This document shows, in pieces, positions 7,866 through 15,478 of a stretch of DNA of 37,721 nucleotides. The stretch is taken from positions 1 through 37,721 of the forward strand of contig CASEVP010000022.1 in the NCBI GenBank assembly GCA_949291345.1, in the 5' to 3' direction. The stretch is from an uncultured Ruminococcus sp. Its GTDB lineage: Bacteria; Bacillota; Clostridia; Oscillospirales; Ruminococcaceae. Positions within the stretch are counted from its first letter, which is position 1; each line of letters starts with the position of its first letter. The notes under the pieces were generated by a model, which was given only the letters and a program-made list of their open reading frames with translations, was not told the DNA's origin and ran no database searches. The translations under genes were made by a program, and so were the position numbers.

Positions 7866-8777
7866 TTATATACAAAAGTCTTGGTTTTCACTGCTGTGTT
7901 GGGACGGCGGCTGCAGCTGCGAAACACACAGGCTTTTTTGTCTGGTGCGCAGGGTTTTCTGAAATGCAAGCAATTCTTCCAGTGTCATACGGTCAGCGGC
8001 GGCAGAAACGGCATCCTGCTGTGCTGTTCCGTCCAAGAGATACCGCAGACGAGTAATGTCCTGCCGGATCGCGTTAGTCACTTGTTCCAGCAATGCATTT
8101 TTTGCTTCTAGCTGCATTTCAAGCATTTTGCAGCGTTTGTCATCGTTACCGGAGGAAAATTGTTTGGTGACGCCTGCTTCCCGTTGGGCAGGAACAGCAA
8201 CAAAACTCCATTCATAGGCGTCAGTGATGTTCCCCAGAATATAGTGACAAATCTGGCTGCCGTACCGGTGTCCGATTTGATGGGTACAAGATTTTTTGCG
8301 TCTGTCACAGCCGCAAATGGAACAGATCTGGGAACCGGCTGAACAGGAGATGCTCACTTCTTTTTTAATACCGCCGTCAATTTCACGAATCAGATCCCGG
8401 TTGGCATCGGTACGAACCATATAGGCGTGCCCTTTTAAATAGGTGTACGGCTCGCCGGCAGAAGTCTGTCTGGCAGGATCGGTTACCACTTCAGCAGCAT
8501 AAAGACGAGCCGTCTGATTTTCGCCTTTGGGATTGTGGTCGAAGATACCGGTTTTTCCCACAAAGAGGACTTGCAGTTCTTCTAATGCCTTGCGGGAAAA
8601 TCTTTCGCCGTCTCTGTCGATTTCGTTGTCGCATAGACGGACATCAAATAGAAATACTTCCTCCGGAGAGAGGCGCCGTCTGGTAAATTGATTGAGTTTT
8701 TCGAGTTGATCCATATCCAGTGTGACGGTGCTTTCTGTTTTGCAGGGAGTTTGATTGGTTTGTAAGTCTTCCATCAT
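7866..8777 (-). CDS. Phage capsid maturation protease fused to a scaffold-like domain
   Basis: This 303-residue protein resembles phage prohead proteases. The N-terminal half has DNEIDRDGERFS, then IFDHNPKGENQTARLYAAEV with a likely catalytic His in FDH, and KKEVSISCS with a likely nucleophilic Ser. It continues through a Cys/His-rich insert, CSICGCDRRKKSCTHQIGH plus a later CH, that could bind zinc, and closes with EWSFVAVPAQRE. From about 210 onward it becomes charged and helical (MLEMQLEAKNALLEQVT), like a scaffolding or delta domain. AAAAGGAG lies 9 nt before the ATG at 8777; a second ATG follows at once. The gene lies after, not before, the capsid gene, which is unusual. A terminator-like hairpin separates the two. 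Confidence 0.7.
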   Translation of the reverse strand: MMEDLQTNQTPCKTESTVTLDMDQLEKLNQFTRRRLSPEEVFLFDVRLCDNEIDRDGERFSRKALEELQVLFVGKTGIFDHNPKGENQTARLYAAEVVTDPARQTSAGEPYTYLKGHAYMVRTDANRDLIREIDGGIKKEVSISCSAGSQICSICGCDRRKKSCTHQIGHRYGSQICHYILGNITDAYEWSFVAVPAQREAGVTKQFSSGNDDKRCKMLEMQLEAKNALLEQVTNAIRQDITRLRYLLDGTAQQDAVSAAADRMTLEELLAFQKTLRTRQKSLCVSQLQPPSQHSSENQDFCI

Positions 8778-8826
8778 ACAAATACGCTCCTTTTGGGTAT
8801 AAGGGTAAAAACAAAATTTTTGCTGC

Positions 8827-8850
8827 AAAAAAGGACGGCGGTGGCCGTCC
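8827..8850 (-). terminator. Internal terminator between capsid and protease genes
   Basis: On the minus strand GGACGGC, loop CACC and GCCGTCC form a perfect 7-bp GC-rich stem, followed by six T residues (plus-strand A run 8827-8832). It lies about 90 nt after the capsid stop codon and 50 nt before the protease start. It would let the capsid message greatly exceed the downstream genes, provided read-through supplies the rest. Confidence 0.8.
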
Positions 8851-8937
8851 GGAATAAGATATCACAGGATCAAAACTCCTTTCCTGAAACGACAGCAGTG
8901 CTGTAATAGATGTTCTTATTGTCGGGGTAGAAGAATA

Positions 8938-9906
8938 TTATAGACTCAGTACATGGACAGCATCTGTCAGCAAAGTGCGGAATGCCACGCGAATGGATAC
9001 AGTGATAACATCCAATTGGCTGTCAATCAGTTTGTCGGTTTCCAGGAGCAGATCACCGCCGGTGATCATTTCCAACCCAAAACGACTGTCTAGACCGATG
9101 ATATAATCGGCAGACATACCGGCACATTTGCATAGCTTAGAGCCAAAGGGCAGCAGAATAGAACTAGGTTGTGTCGATGCCATTTCCTTCATCTGATCCA
9201 GTGCCATGATCATGGCGGCAACGGAGGGTGTTGCCAGAATATGTGTCATGTCATAGTTGCTGAATTCGCCGTACAGAGCAGTCAGATCGGCGTAGGCAAC
9301 GGTGCCTGTGGCGGCGGCATCAATGAGAGAACCAGAGGTAGCTTCGAGCGTGCTGATGGCTTTGAGCAGTAGGGCGTTTGCCAAACGGATGCCTACGGTG
9401 CGCAGCAGGACGCTGAATCCGTCTAAACGCTGGCGACGTACCGCTTCATAGGAAGCGTGAATCGAACGACCGTATTTGTCAAGTTGTGTAGTAGAAGAAG
9501 ATTCCAGATAAGAAGCAGTTGGCAGACTGTTCCCCTGTGTAACAGCAGTGCCATAGGCAGTATTGTCTGAGAAGACAGCCGGTTGATATTCTCCACATTC
9601 GCACGTAGAGTGCACGGCAGTAATGTCAGAGAGAATGGACTGTTCCACACCGCTGCGAATGGCACGTCGGATAAATTCGGGGAACAATACGGCACTGTCG
9701 GTGGTGGAGAAAAATTTTTCTACACGGTCGCAGTGCACGCCGCTGACATGGATGTCAAAACGTTTGAGTTGACGTTCGTAGGCATCCAGTCCGGCAAGAG
9801 GAGTATCCGCATAGGCACTGGAGGGATCCATACTCTCCAGCACTTCGGTGAAACTTTTGCCCGTGATATGGTACATACCTTTTTCCAGTTTGAGATTTTT
9901 GTACAT
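8938..9906 (-). CDS. HK97-fold major capsid protein
   Basis: This 322-residue protein has the layout of an HK97-type major capsid protein. An N-terminal arm is followed by LFPEFIRRAIRSGVEQSILS, then the long spine-like helix (YEAVRRQRLDGFSVLLRTVG), then the A-domain region MTHILATPSVAAMIMALDQM. The C-terminal block IITGGDLLLETDKLIDSQLD, here MITGGDLLLETDKLI, is followed by a strand ending DAVHVLSL. Two ATG codons are close together (9912 and 9906); 9906 is preferred because AAAGGAA is better spaced. The gene follows the portal gene and is followed by a terminator. No Cys-pair or cross-link motif is evident. Confidence 0.78.
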   Translation of the reverse strand: MYKNLKLEKGMYHITGKSFTEVLESMDPSSAYADTPLAGLDAYERQLKRFDIHVSGVHCDRVEKFFSTTDSAVLFPEFIRRAIRSGVEQSILSDITAVHSTCECGEYQPAVFSDNTAYGTAVTQGNSLPTASYLESSSTTQLDKYGRSIHASYEAVRRQRLDGFSVLLRTVGIRLANALLLKAISTLEATSGSLIDAAATGTVAYADLTALYGEFSNYDMTHILATPSVAAMIMALDQMKEMASTQPSSILLPFGSKLCKCAGMSADYIIGLDSRFGLEMITGGDLLLETDKLIDSQLDVITVSIRVAFRTLLTDAVHVLSL

Positions 9907-9946
9907 ATTCATACTTCCTTTCTTTATACAATGCAGCATTGAAAAA

Positions 9947-11158
9947 TCAGCACGCAAAATGTGTACTTTTTTCTATGCTGCTTTTGGTATGCTGCGGTAA
10001 TGCCGGGGCAGATGCTGTCGAATCCAGTTGCTGTTCGATCTGGGCAGCCTGTGCATTCCAGAGACGAGCTTGTGCCCGTTCGGTCTCATCTTGGAGGTTA
10101 ATATTTTCCCATTCCACAGCGATTTCTCCGGAGGAACCGGCAAGCCGCAGAAATGCTGTGCCGATTGTGCAGAGCACCGGTTCGAGCAGTCTCCGATAAT
10201 ATTCAAGTTCTGAGGTCAGAATGTCCGCCTGCTGGGTGCTCATTCGTTCGGTAGAAGACCAGTTGAGCCCCAAAAGAAATGGGGGAATAGAGAGTTTGGC
10301 AATTAGCTGTTCCAGAAGCTGCCGCACGGGGACTTCAGTGTCCAGCAGTGCATTGTCGGCACCGATGACGCGGATGTCCACATCGCCGGCACAGATGAAA
10401 TCCCGCACTTCTCCGTGGAGACTGGCTCGCATACCTTCGCTCCATTCTCGGGCAATCTGTCTGGCTCTGTCGCCGGCATAGGCACGTTCTGCCGGATCAC
10501 CTCCGGGGCGGTATGTAACGGCATAGCGAACATTACCCATGCGGTCATAATTCTGTCCAATGCATTCGTAGATACGAAGGAGGATACGGCTTAGCGCTGG
10601 CAGACCATGTAGGACAGATACACCATAGATACTGCCGGGCGGTGGATTTAACGCCGAAAACAGGATTCGTTCTGGTCTGGTAATGCGAACGTCCTGCGAA
10701 TCCTGACTGCCTCTAAGCCATAATTCTCGTTCCAATGCATTTTTTCCTGGACGAATGCGAATCGTATCCGGCGGTGCCGTCTGAAGCCCTAGGAACATGC
10801 CGGTGCGTGGGTCTACCAGCATTTCCCCCAGAGCATTTCCAAATGTGAGCATGCTGTCCAGAAAGCTGTCGGCAAAACATTGCAGAGACTGTCCGGTGAG
10901 CCCTACGGGAACCTCTCGTACAAATTCGTCCAGCTGAGACTGCATAAAACGGTCGGTGCTTGTCAGCCGAAATTTTCCAGTCAGCCGCACAATCTTACCG
11001 ATGGCAGCGTCGATTACAGGAACGGCACGGCGCAGGTCTCCATAAAGCCGTTGTATACCGGCATTGTCCGATACTGCATAGCGTTCGGCACTGCGGGGTA
11101 CACTCTGGAGAATTGTGCCGGAAGAGACGGGTTTCTTTTTCCTGGGAAATAATCCCAT
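9947..11158 (-). CDS. Phage portal protein
   Basis: This 403-residue protein forms the dodecameric DNA channel at one capsid vertex and docks the terminase. Portal features are an N-terminal basic start (MGLFPRKKKP) and a VIDAAIGKIVRLTGKF helix-strand. The wing-region stretch GSIYGVSVLHGLPALSRILL follows, and then the typical LIAKLSIPPFLLGLNWSSTE segment ahead of a long helix with ADILTSELEYYRRLLEPVL. It is short compared with many portals (usually 400-500). The ATG at 11158 is chosen because AAGGAGGTG, which overlaps the end of the terminase gene, lies about 9 nt upstream. The reading frame is intact. Confidence 0.85.
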   Translation of the reverse strand: MGLFPRKKKPVSSGTILQSVPRSAERYAVSDNAGIQRLYGDLRRAVPVIDAAIGKIVRLTGKFRLTSTDRFMQSQLDEFVREVPVGLTGQSLQCFADSFLDSMLTFGNALGEMLVDPRTGMFLGLQTAPPDTIRIRPGKNALERELWLRGSQDSQDVRITRPERILFSALNPPPGSIYGVSVLHGLPALSRILLRIYECIGQNYDRMGNVRYAVTYRPGGDPAERAYAGDRARQIAREWSEGMRASLHGEVRDFICAGDVDIRVIGADNALLDTEVPVRQLLEQLIAKLSIPPFLLGLNWSSTERMSTQQADILTSELEYYRRLLEPVLCTIGTAFLRLAGSSGEIAVEWENINLQDETERAQARLWNAQAAQIEQQLDSTASAPALPQHTKSSIEKSTHFAC

Positions 11159-11165
11159 TGACAAT

Positions 11166-12422
11166 TCACCTCCTTGCCGCAGAGACTGCGAAAAATGCGT
11201 CCTGCATGTTGCGGCATACAATGGTGCGGACGAAATAACGCAAATCATCCATGGCGTGGTCGTGTTCTTTTTTGGGGGCGTCTCCGTGAATGGAATCATT
11301 CCAGCAGTACAAGCTGAATTCACGCCGGATATCCCGGCAGGATTCGCTGAACCGAAGTTTATCTTGTTGGAGTAAGGTGCTCACCTGTTGAATGCCGGCA
11401 TTGACATCGTTGTCGGCGGGAATGACCCGAAATCTGCCATGGCTGCGGATGCAGGCGATAAAGCTTGCAGCGGAAGGATCCGCAACAATGCAGGAAATGG
11501 GATATTCGCCGGCTAGCTGTTCTAGTGCAGCATAGTGTTCTTCATCGGTGCGCCGTTCTCCTTCGGTTCTGGCGTCAAAATAGTATTCTTTCAGCCGGTA
11601 GTACGTACCGTCGCAGTGCCCCCACAATCCGAAGGAAGAGGGATTGACGGTGCCGTAGTCGCAGGAGATCCAGTACCCGTCACAGGGCGGCACGGCGTTG
11701 TCTGAAATAATATGACGGGATTCGGAGAACATCGGGTAAACCAGACCGTCGGCGGCTGTCCATTTTCCTAGAATGAATCGGTCATAAAAGGCGCCGCTGT
11801 ACAGCCGAGCATAGCGCTGGCGTACCCGCTTAGAGAGAGAGGGATTGTCTTCCATCGTAAAATGGACGTAGAGAGCATGTTTTTGTTTTGCTTTCTGGAT
11901 CCACTCCCGATAGAACCAGTGTCCCGGATGGCTTGGATTGCAGTTGAACCACAGACGGGCACCGGAGACGCTGCATCGTGCGAGCGCTTGTTCCACAAAC
12001 GAACGTGGCATCAGTGCCACTTCATCCAGAAAAACACCGCAGAGTGTCATGCCTTGAATGAGTGAGGCAGAGCTTTCATCCTTTCCGCCAAAGAGGTAGA
12101 ATCGATTGGTGACGCCGGAGAGCGTGATATCCACATAATTCTTGCTGACTTTTTCCAGACAGGTAAATCCCAGATTTCCCAGAAGCGACAGAAGAGGCGT
12201 CATCACATTGCGTTTTAGTGCGGTGACCGTTTTTCCGCACATCGCAAAGCTGCCGCCCTGAAAACAGGTCATCGCCCAACTGACAAAACCAATGGACATA
12301 GAGAGTGTTTTGCCGGAGCGTACTGCACCGTCGCAGATGATAGCGTCATATTGTAGGCAGGACGGTCGACTCCACCATGTCATGGCAAGCTTTTGCCGGC
12401 GTGAAAATGTACTAAACAGCAT
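11166..12422 (-). CDS. Phage terminase large subunit
   Basis: This 418-residue packaging motor has an N-terminal ATPase with Walker A GAVRSGKT (32-39) and Walker B GVFLDE (129-134), followed by a coupling-motif region FNCNPSHPGHWFY. The C-terminal RNase H-like nuclease has Asp candidates in SCDYGTVNPSS, CIVADPSAASF and HDHAMDDLRY. All motor and nuclease motifs look intact. The ATG at 12422 overlaps the end of the small-subunit gene by 11 bp, and GGAGG lies about 9 nt upstream; an earlier in-frame start has no such support. The type resembles PBSX/SPP1-group large terminases, which usually package by headful, but that subtype is inference. Confidence 0.92.
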   Translation of the reverse strand: MLFSTFSRRQKLAMTWWSRPSCLQYDAIICDGAVRSGKTLSMSIGFVSWAMTCFQGGSFAMCGKTVTALKRNVMTPLLSLLGNLGFTCLEKVSKNYVDITLSGVTNRFYLFGGKDESSASLIQGMTLCGVFLDEVALMPRSFVEQALARCSVSGARLWFNCNPSHPGHWFYREWIQKAKQKHALYVHFTMEDNPSLSKRVRQRYARLYSGAFYDRFILGKWTAADGLVYPMFSESRHIISDNAVPPCDGYWISCDYGTVNPSSFGLWGHCDGTYYRLKEYYFDARTEGERRTDEEHYAALEQLAGEYPISCIVADPSAASFIACIRSHGRFRVIPADNDVNAGIQQVSTLLQQDKLRFSESCRDIRREFSLYCWNDSIHGDAPKKEHDHAMDDLRYFVRTIVCRNMQDAFFAVSAARR

Positions 12423-12903
12423 CGCTGTCGCCCTCCGTTCTGCCGGAAAGTGCCGATAATAGTGCATGTGCCGCTGCTTTGCCGTCTGCATCACCGCTGT
12501 ATTCATACAGAGATGTCAGTGCTTTCAGACGGTCAAAGAAGTGGATTTCCATGCCGCCGCTTTTGTCCCGCTTGATAGAGGAAACTGAAAATAAATCCAG
12601 TTTCTGCAGTATCTCTGCCGAGGGCGGCTGTTCTGTCAGTACAAGCTGGATGGCATCGTTGGTTCGTCCGAAGGCAAGTCGTTCCAGCCCTGCACGTACC
12701 ATTGCCGACGGGTTTTCCTGAAAAATTCCACGATACATCTCCACCATCCTGCGGCAGCCGGCATGCCGCAAAAGCGCGGCACCCTCTGTTGCCGCCGCTT
12801 CGGCCGTATATCCTGCAAGCCGTGCTGCCTCTGCCACATCGCCTAGTCTGGCGTACTGACAGCAGAATATCTGCCGCCGTTTGGATTCCGTTGCGTTTGC
12901 CAT
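12412..12903 (-). CDS. Phage terminase small subunit
   Basis: This 163-residue protein recognises phage DNA and recruits the large subunit. It opens with a helix-turn-helix typical of small terminases (RRQIFCCQYARLGDVAEAAR, then LAGYTAEAAATEGAALL), followed by an oligomerisation region and an acidic C-terminal end. It is the first gene of the cassette and overlaps the large subunit. AAAGGAG lies 9 nt before the ATG. The spacer upstream faces the padR gene. Confidence 0.82.
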   Translation of the reverse strand: MANATESKRRQIFCCQYARLGDVAEAARLAGYTAEAAATEGAALLRHAGCRRMVEMYRGIFQENPSAMVRAGLERLAFGRTNDAIQLVLTEQPPSAEILQKLDLFSVSSIKRDKSGGMEIHFFDRLKALTSLYEYSGDADGKAAAHALLSALSGRTEGDSDAV

Positions 12904-13074
12904 GATAGTTGACTCCTTTCGTAAAAGTGATACGGTGTCTTATCGACTGCGTTTTGGGAGGCACGTATGTCTCTCTGGAAAACATCCCCTCTCACTAATA
13001 GTCCCGCAGGCATCAAAATTTGTATTATTCCATGCAAAAATAGAAGAAAGTTCACAAAATAATCAGGGAATGTT
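12904..13074. other. Divergent spacer between phage cassette and padR
   Basis: This is non-coding DNA between two diverging units. No convincing minus-strand -35/-10 pair for the terminase operon was found: on the minus strand AATAAT-like and TTGTGA-like boxes occur but are spaced about 22 nt. No integrase, att core or repressor gene is present here. Confidence 0.4.
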
Positions 13075-13104
13075 TTCATATCCTTTTGATTCTTGTGCTA
13101 TACT
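13075..13104 (+). promoter_or_regulatory. Promoter of the padR operon
   Basis: TTCATA (13075-13080), an 18-nt spacer and TATACT (13099-13104) with TG at 13096-13097 form an extended -10 promoter with a weak -35. Transcription should start near 13111. Confidence 0.6.
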
Positions 13105-13124
13105 TATTGCATCAATAATATTAT

Positions 13125-13150
13125 ATGTCGTATAGTATTATACAAAACAT
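13125..13150 (+). promoter_or_regulatory. Candidate PadR operator
   Basis: ATGT (13125-13128) and ACAT (13147-13150) flank an AT-rich core with GTATA...TATAC arms. PadR-family regulators are known to bind ATGT/ACAT dyads. The site lies between the presumed transcription start and the padR ribosome-binding site, as expected for autorepression. Confidence 0.5.
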
Positions 13151-13169
13151 AAGAAGGAGGGAACACATT

Positions 13170-13481
13170 TTGGGAGCATTTTCTGTAGGAGCGGCACTGC
13201 TGGATGGACTTGTGCTGGCGATACTGGAGGAGAAGGATACTTATGGTTATCAAATTACAAAGGATATTCAAGCACATTTTATCATATCAGAGTCCACATT
13301 ATATCCGGTGCTTCGGCGATTGCAGAAGAACGGAAGTTTGGTGACATATGACAAGCCGTATCAGGGACGAAATCGTCGTTATTATCAGATTACGCCGGCA
13401 GGGAAATCGCAGCTGTTGCAGTATCGGCAGGAGTGGCAAAATTATAAGAGACAGGTCGATTACTTTATGGGAGAGGAGTAG
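13170..13481 (+). CDS. PadR-family transcriptional regulator
   Basis: This 103-residue winged-helix repressor of the short PadR type has the family core LVLAILEEKDTYGYQITKDI, then the recognition helix region SESTLYPVLRRLQKNG and the wing RRYYQITPAGK. PadR proteins usually repress their own operon until a ligand or envelope stress releases them. The start is TTG at 13170: AAGGAGGG lies 8 nt upstream and gives the standard GAFSVGAALLDGLV opening. An in-frame ATG at 13125 falls inside the operator-like dyad and has no ribosome-binding site. The two following genes are the usual partners of such regulators. Confidence 0.9.
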   Translation: MGAFSVGAALLDGLVLAILEEKDTYGYQITKDIQAHFIISESTLYPVLRRLQKNGSLVTYDKPYQGRNRRYYQITPAGKSQLLQYRQEWQNYKRQVDYFMGEE

Positions 13482-13488
13482 AAAAAGG

Positions 13489-14043
13489 ATGACACCACAG
13501 GAATATATGAGACGATTGGAAGCAGCACTGGGAGCCATGTCGACGGAAGAGCGGCACGAAGCACTGGCGTACTACGGAGAATTTTTGCAGGAGGCGAGCG
13601 AGGAAGAACGTCAGAATCTAGGGACTCCCGAGGCACTGGCAGCACGGCTTTTACAGGAAAATGGAGTACAGACTGCGCCAACGGCGTCACCGTTACAGAC
13701 ACAGTATCATTTTCATAAAGCGCTATGGATTTTTGCCATAGTTGTAACGTTTCCCATCTGGTTTTCTCTGGGGATCGCATTTTTTTCGGTGGCATTGACA
13801 GTTTGCATTAGCCTACTTGCGATTTTGCTGGGACTGGGAGCAAGTGCGCTGGCATTTCTGGCTGCCGGTGTGATTTTGTTATTGGCATGGGGCGATGCAG
13901 GGCAGATATTTTTGGGAATCGGCGGCAGTTTGGTGTGCGTTGGTTTATTGCTGCTGCTGTGGCGACCTATCTGGAAACTTTGCGGATGGATTGCAAAAGG
14001 TACGCTATGGCTTTGTAAAGCCATATGGCATCTAGTGTTATGA
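13489..14043 (+). CDS. HAAS/DUF1700-type membrane protein
   Basis: This 184-residue protein has an N-terminal helical HAAS-like domain (MTPQEYMRRLEAALGAMSTE, then ALAYYGEFLQEA), in which the conserved YYxE pattern is clear. Four or so hydrophobic segments follow between about 80 and 170. The C-terminus is Trp/Lys-rich (WRPIWKLCGWIAKG). DUF1700 proteins sit beside PadR regulators and DUF4097 proteins in many Firmicutes and are linked to envelope stress; their molecular role is not settled. The start lies 8 nt after the padR stop codon, with GAGGAG 10 nt upstream overlapping the end of padR. Confidence 0.82.
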   Translation: MTPQEYMRRLEAALGAMSTEERHEALAYYGEFLQEASEEERQNLGTPEALAARLLQENGVQTAPTASPLQTQYHFHKALWIFAIVVTFPIWFSLGIAFFSVALTVCISLLAILLGLGASALAFLAAGVILLLAWGDAGQIFLGIGGSLVCVGLLLLLWRPIWKLCGWIAKGTLWLCKAIWHLVL

Positions 14044-14064
14044 TCACAAAAAGGAGAGATAAAT

Positions 14065-15111
14065 ATGAAATATCGTATAGTAGCAGTGGGAGCAATTGTT
14101 TTGGCAGCCGGTATATTGCTAAGCGGTATTGGTATTGCAGTCAGTATGGCGCGGACAGAGCAACTGATTTCCGGACTTGATTTGACGGATCGAACGGATG
14201 CACCTTCCGGTAAAATTCGTGGAATATTCATTGAAAGCAGTGATGCTGCTGTGACGGTGCAGCAGGGAGATACGTTTTCGGTGGAGGCAAAAAATATCAG
14301 CGTGTCTCATTATTCGGTAACATTGGAAGAGGAGATGCTTCGCATTCAGTATGATGTGGGTGAAGCAACCGATTGGAAATGGTGGATACGCAGCCATATC
14401 CAGCTGAATCCTTTTTTGAAGATGCCGAGTGGAGAAATTGTGGTGACATTGCCGGCACAGTCGTATCAGATGCTGGGAGCTGCAGTGGAACTGGGTGACT
14501 GCCGCATTACTGATTTTTCAGGCAGTACTGTTTCAGTAGACAGTCAGTGCGGAGATGTGACGTTGGAGCAGGTGGATGCTACCGCATGTACGGTGGATGC
14601 CGATTTGGGTGATGTGACGATGACGGATATTTCTATTGCCGGAATGCTGCAGCTGACGGATCACTGCGGTGATGTGACACTGCGGAATACACAGGTAGAT
14701 CGGCTGTGCAGTGTGGAACTTCAGATGGGGGATATGACGTCGACGAACCTTCGTTTCGGAACACTTGAACTGGATTCGGATATGGGAGATGTGACATTGG
14801 CATCTGCACAGCAGATTCGCAAAGAAGATAATAGTCAGAATCAGCTGACATTGGATATGGGTGATTTGATTATACGGGACAGTACATTGTACCACACGAA
14901 GATGGAACTGGACGCAGGGGATCTGGCGGTGCAGAAGGCGTCATTGCTGGGAGATAGCAGTGTTACGGTTGACATGGGAGACGTATCACTGTATCTGAAA
15001 GGATGCAGAGAAGAATATGCCGTTCTTCCAAAGTCATATGGAGCAGGTGCAAAGAATACGATTGTTGTATCACAGGATATGGGCGATCTGCAAGTGTCGT
15101 TTACTGAGTAA
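14065..15111 (+). CDS. DUF4097-type beta-repeat envelope protein
   Basis: This 348-residue protein has one N-terminal membrane segment (VAVGAIVLAAGILLSGIGIA), which may act as anchor or signal. It continues as an outside-facing chain of beta strands with recurring GDV/GDL turns (for example CGDVTLEQV, LGDVTMTDI, MGDVTLASA, MGDVSLYL), as in DUF4097 right-handed beta-solenoids. At least eight such turns are visible, spaced about 20-25 residues. AAGGAGA lies shortly before the ATG. As third gene after padR it completes the PadR-DUF1700-DUF4097 set. The function is unknown; an envelope-stress or adhesin-like role is only inferred. Confidence 0.82.
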   Translation: MKYRIVAVGAIVLAAGILLSGIGIAVSMARTEQLISGLDLTDRTDAPSGKIRGIFIESSDAAVTVQQGDTFSVEAKNISVSHYSVTLEEEMLRIQYDVGEATDWKWWIRSHIQLNPFLKMPSGEIVVTLPAQSYQMLGAAVELGDCRITDFSGSTVSVDSQCGDVTLEQVDATACTVDADLGDVTMTDISIAGMLQLTDHCGDVTLRNTQVDRLCSVELQMGDMTSTNLRFGTLELDSDMGDVTLASAQQIRKEDNSQNQLTLDMGDLIIRDSTLYHTKMELDAGDLAVQKASLLGDSSVTVDMGDVSLYLKGCREEYAVLPKSYGAGAKNTIVVSQDMGDLQVSFTE

Positions 15112-15205
15112 TCAAATGGAAACAAGGGCGGTACTGTATGGCATGCGATGGGACAGATTTGTAAAACAGGTTCCTAGATTTTACCGAAAAATTGTCAAAA
15201 AGCAC
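15112..15205 (+). other. Spacer after the padR operon
   Basis: The bases between the DUF4097 stop codon and the GH94 promoter hold no gene and no convincing terminator hairpin. Read-through from the padR operon into the GH94 leader is therefore possible. Confidence 0.35.
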
Positions 15206-15234
15206 TTGTAATTTGAAAATGACTATGTTATAAT
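15206..15234 (+). promoter_or_regulatory. Promoter of the cellobiose phosphorylase gene
   Basis: TTGTAA (15206-15211), a 17-nt spacer and TATAAT (15229-15234) with TG at 15226-15227 form a strong extended -10 promoter. Transcription should start near 15241. Confidence 0.82.
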
Positions 15235-15240
15235 AAAAGT

Positions 15241-15478
15241 ATCGTCTGACAAAGATGAAAACGCGAAGAATGCAGTTGCGGAGATTTGGCGGACGAGTCA
15301 TTTTCATAATGGAAACACGGATTTCATCCGGTGCATCTATGTGCCGCAGATATGTGGCTGCATGACAGGGGAATGTTTGCGGTTAAACAAAATTATGCTG
15401 CAAAAAAGATGTACCAGCTTTCTGGCATGATGGATGACGTGATTTCTGATATATTCTATTGGAAAAGGAGTTTCTCCC
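15241..15478 (+). other. Structured 240-nt leader of the GH94 gene
   Basis: The leader from the presumed start site to the ATG is unusually long for a monocistronic enzyme gene. Short hairpins are visible: CGGAT-TTC-ATCCG just after 15320, and GCCGCA-GATA-TGTGGC near 15350. ATGAAAA (from about 15254) can also pair with TTTTCAT (near 15300). No U-tract terminator and no recognised riboswitch consensus was found. It could be a post-transcriptional control region. Confidence 0.45.

Noticed and set aside
5640..13070. Attachment sites flanking the phage-type cassette
   Set aside because: Only a 7-bp match (AATCAGG near 5641 and 13061) was found, which is expected by chance, and no integrase or tRNA gene is present.
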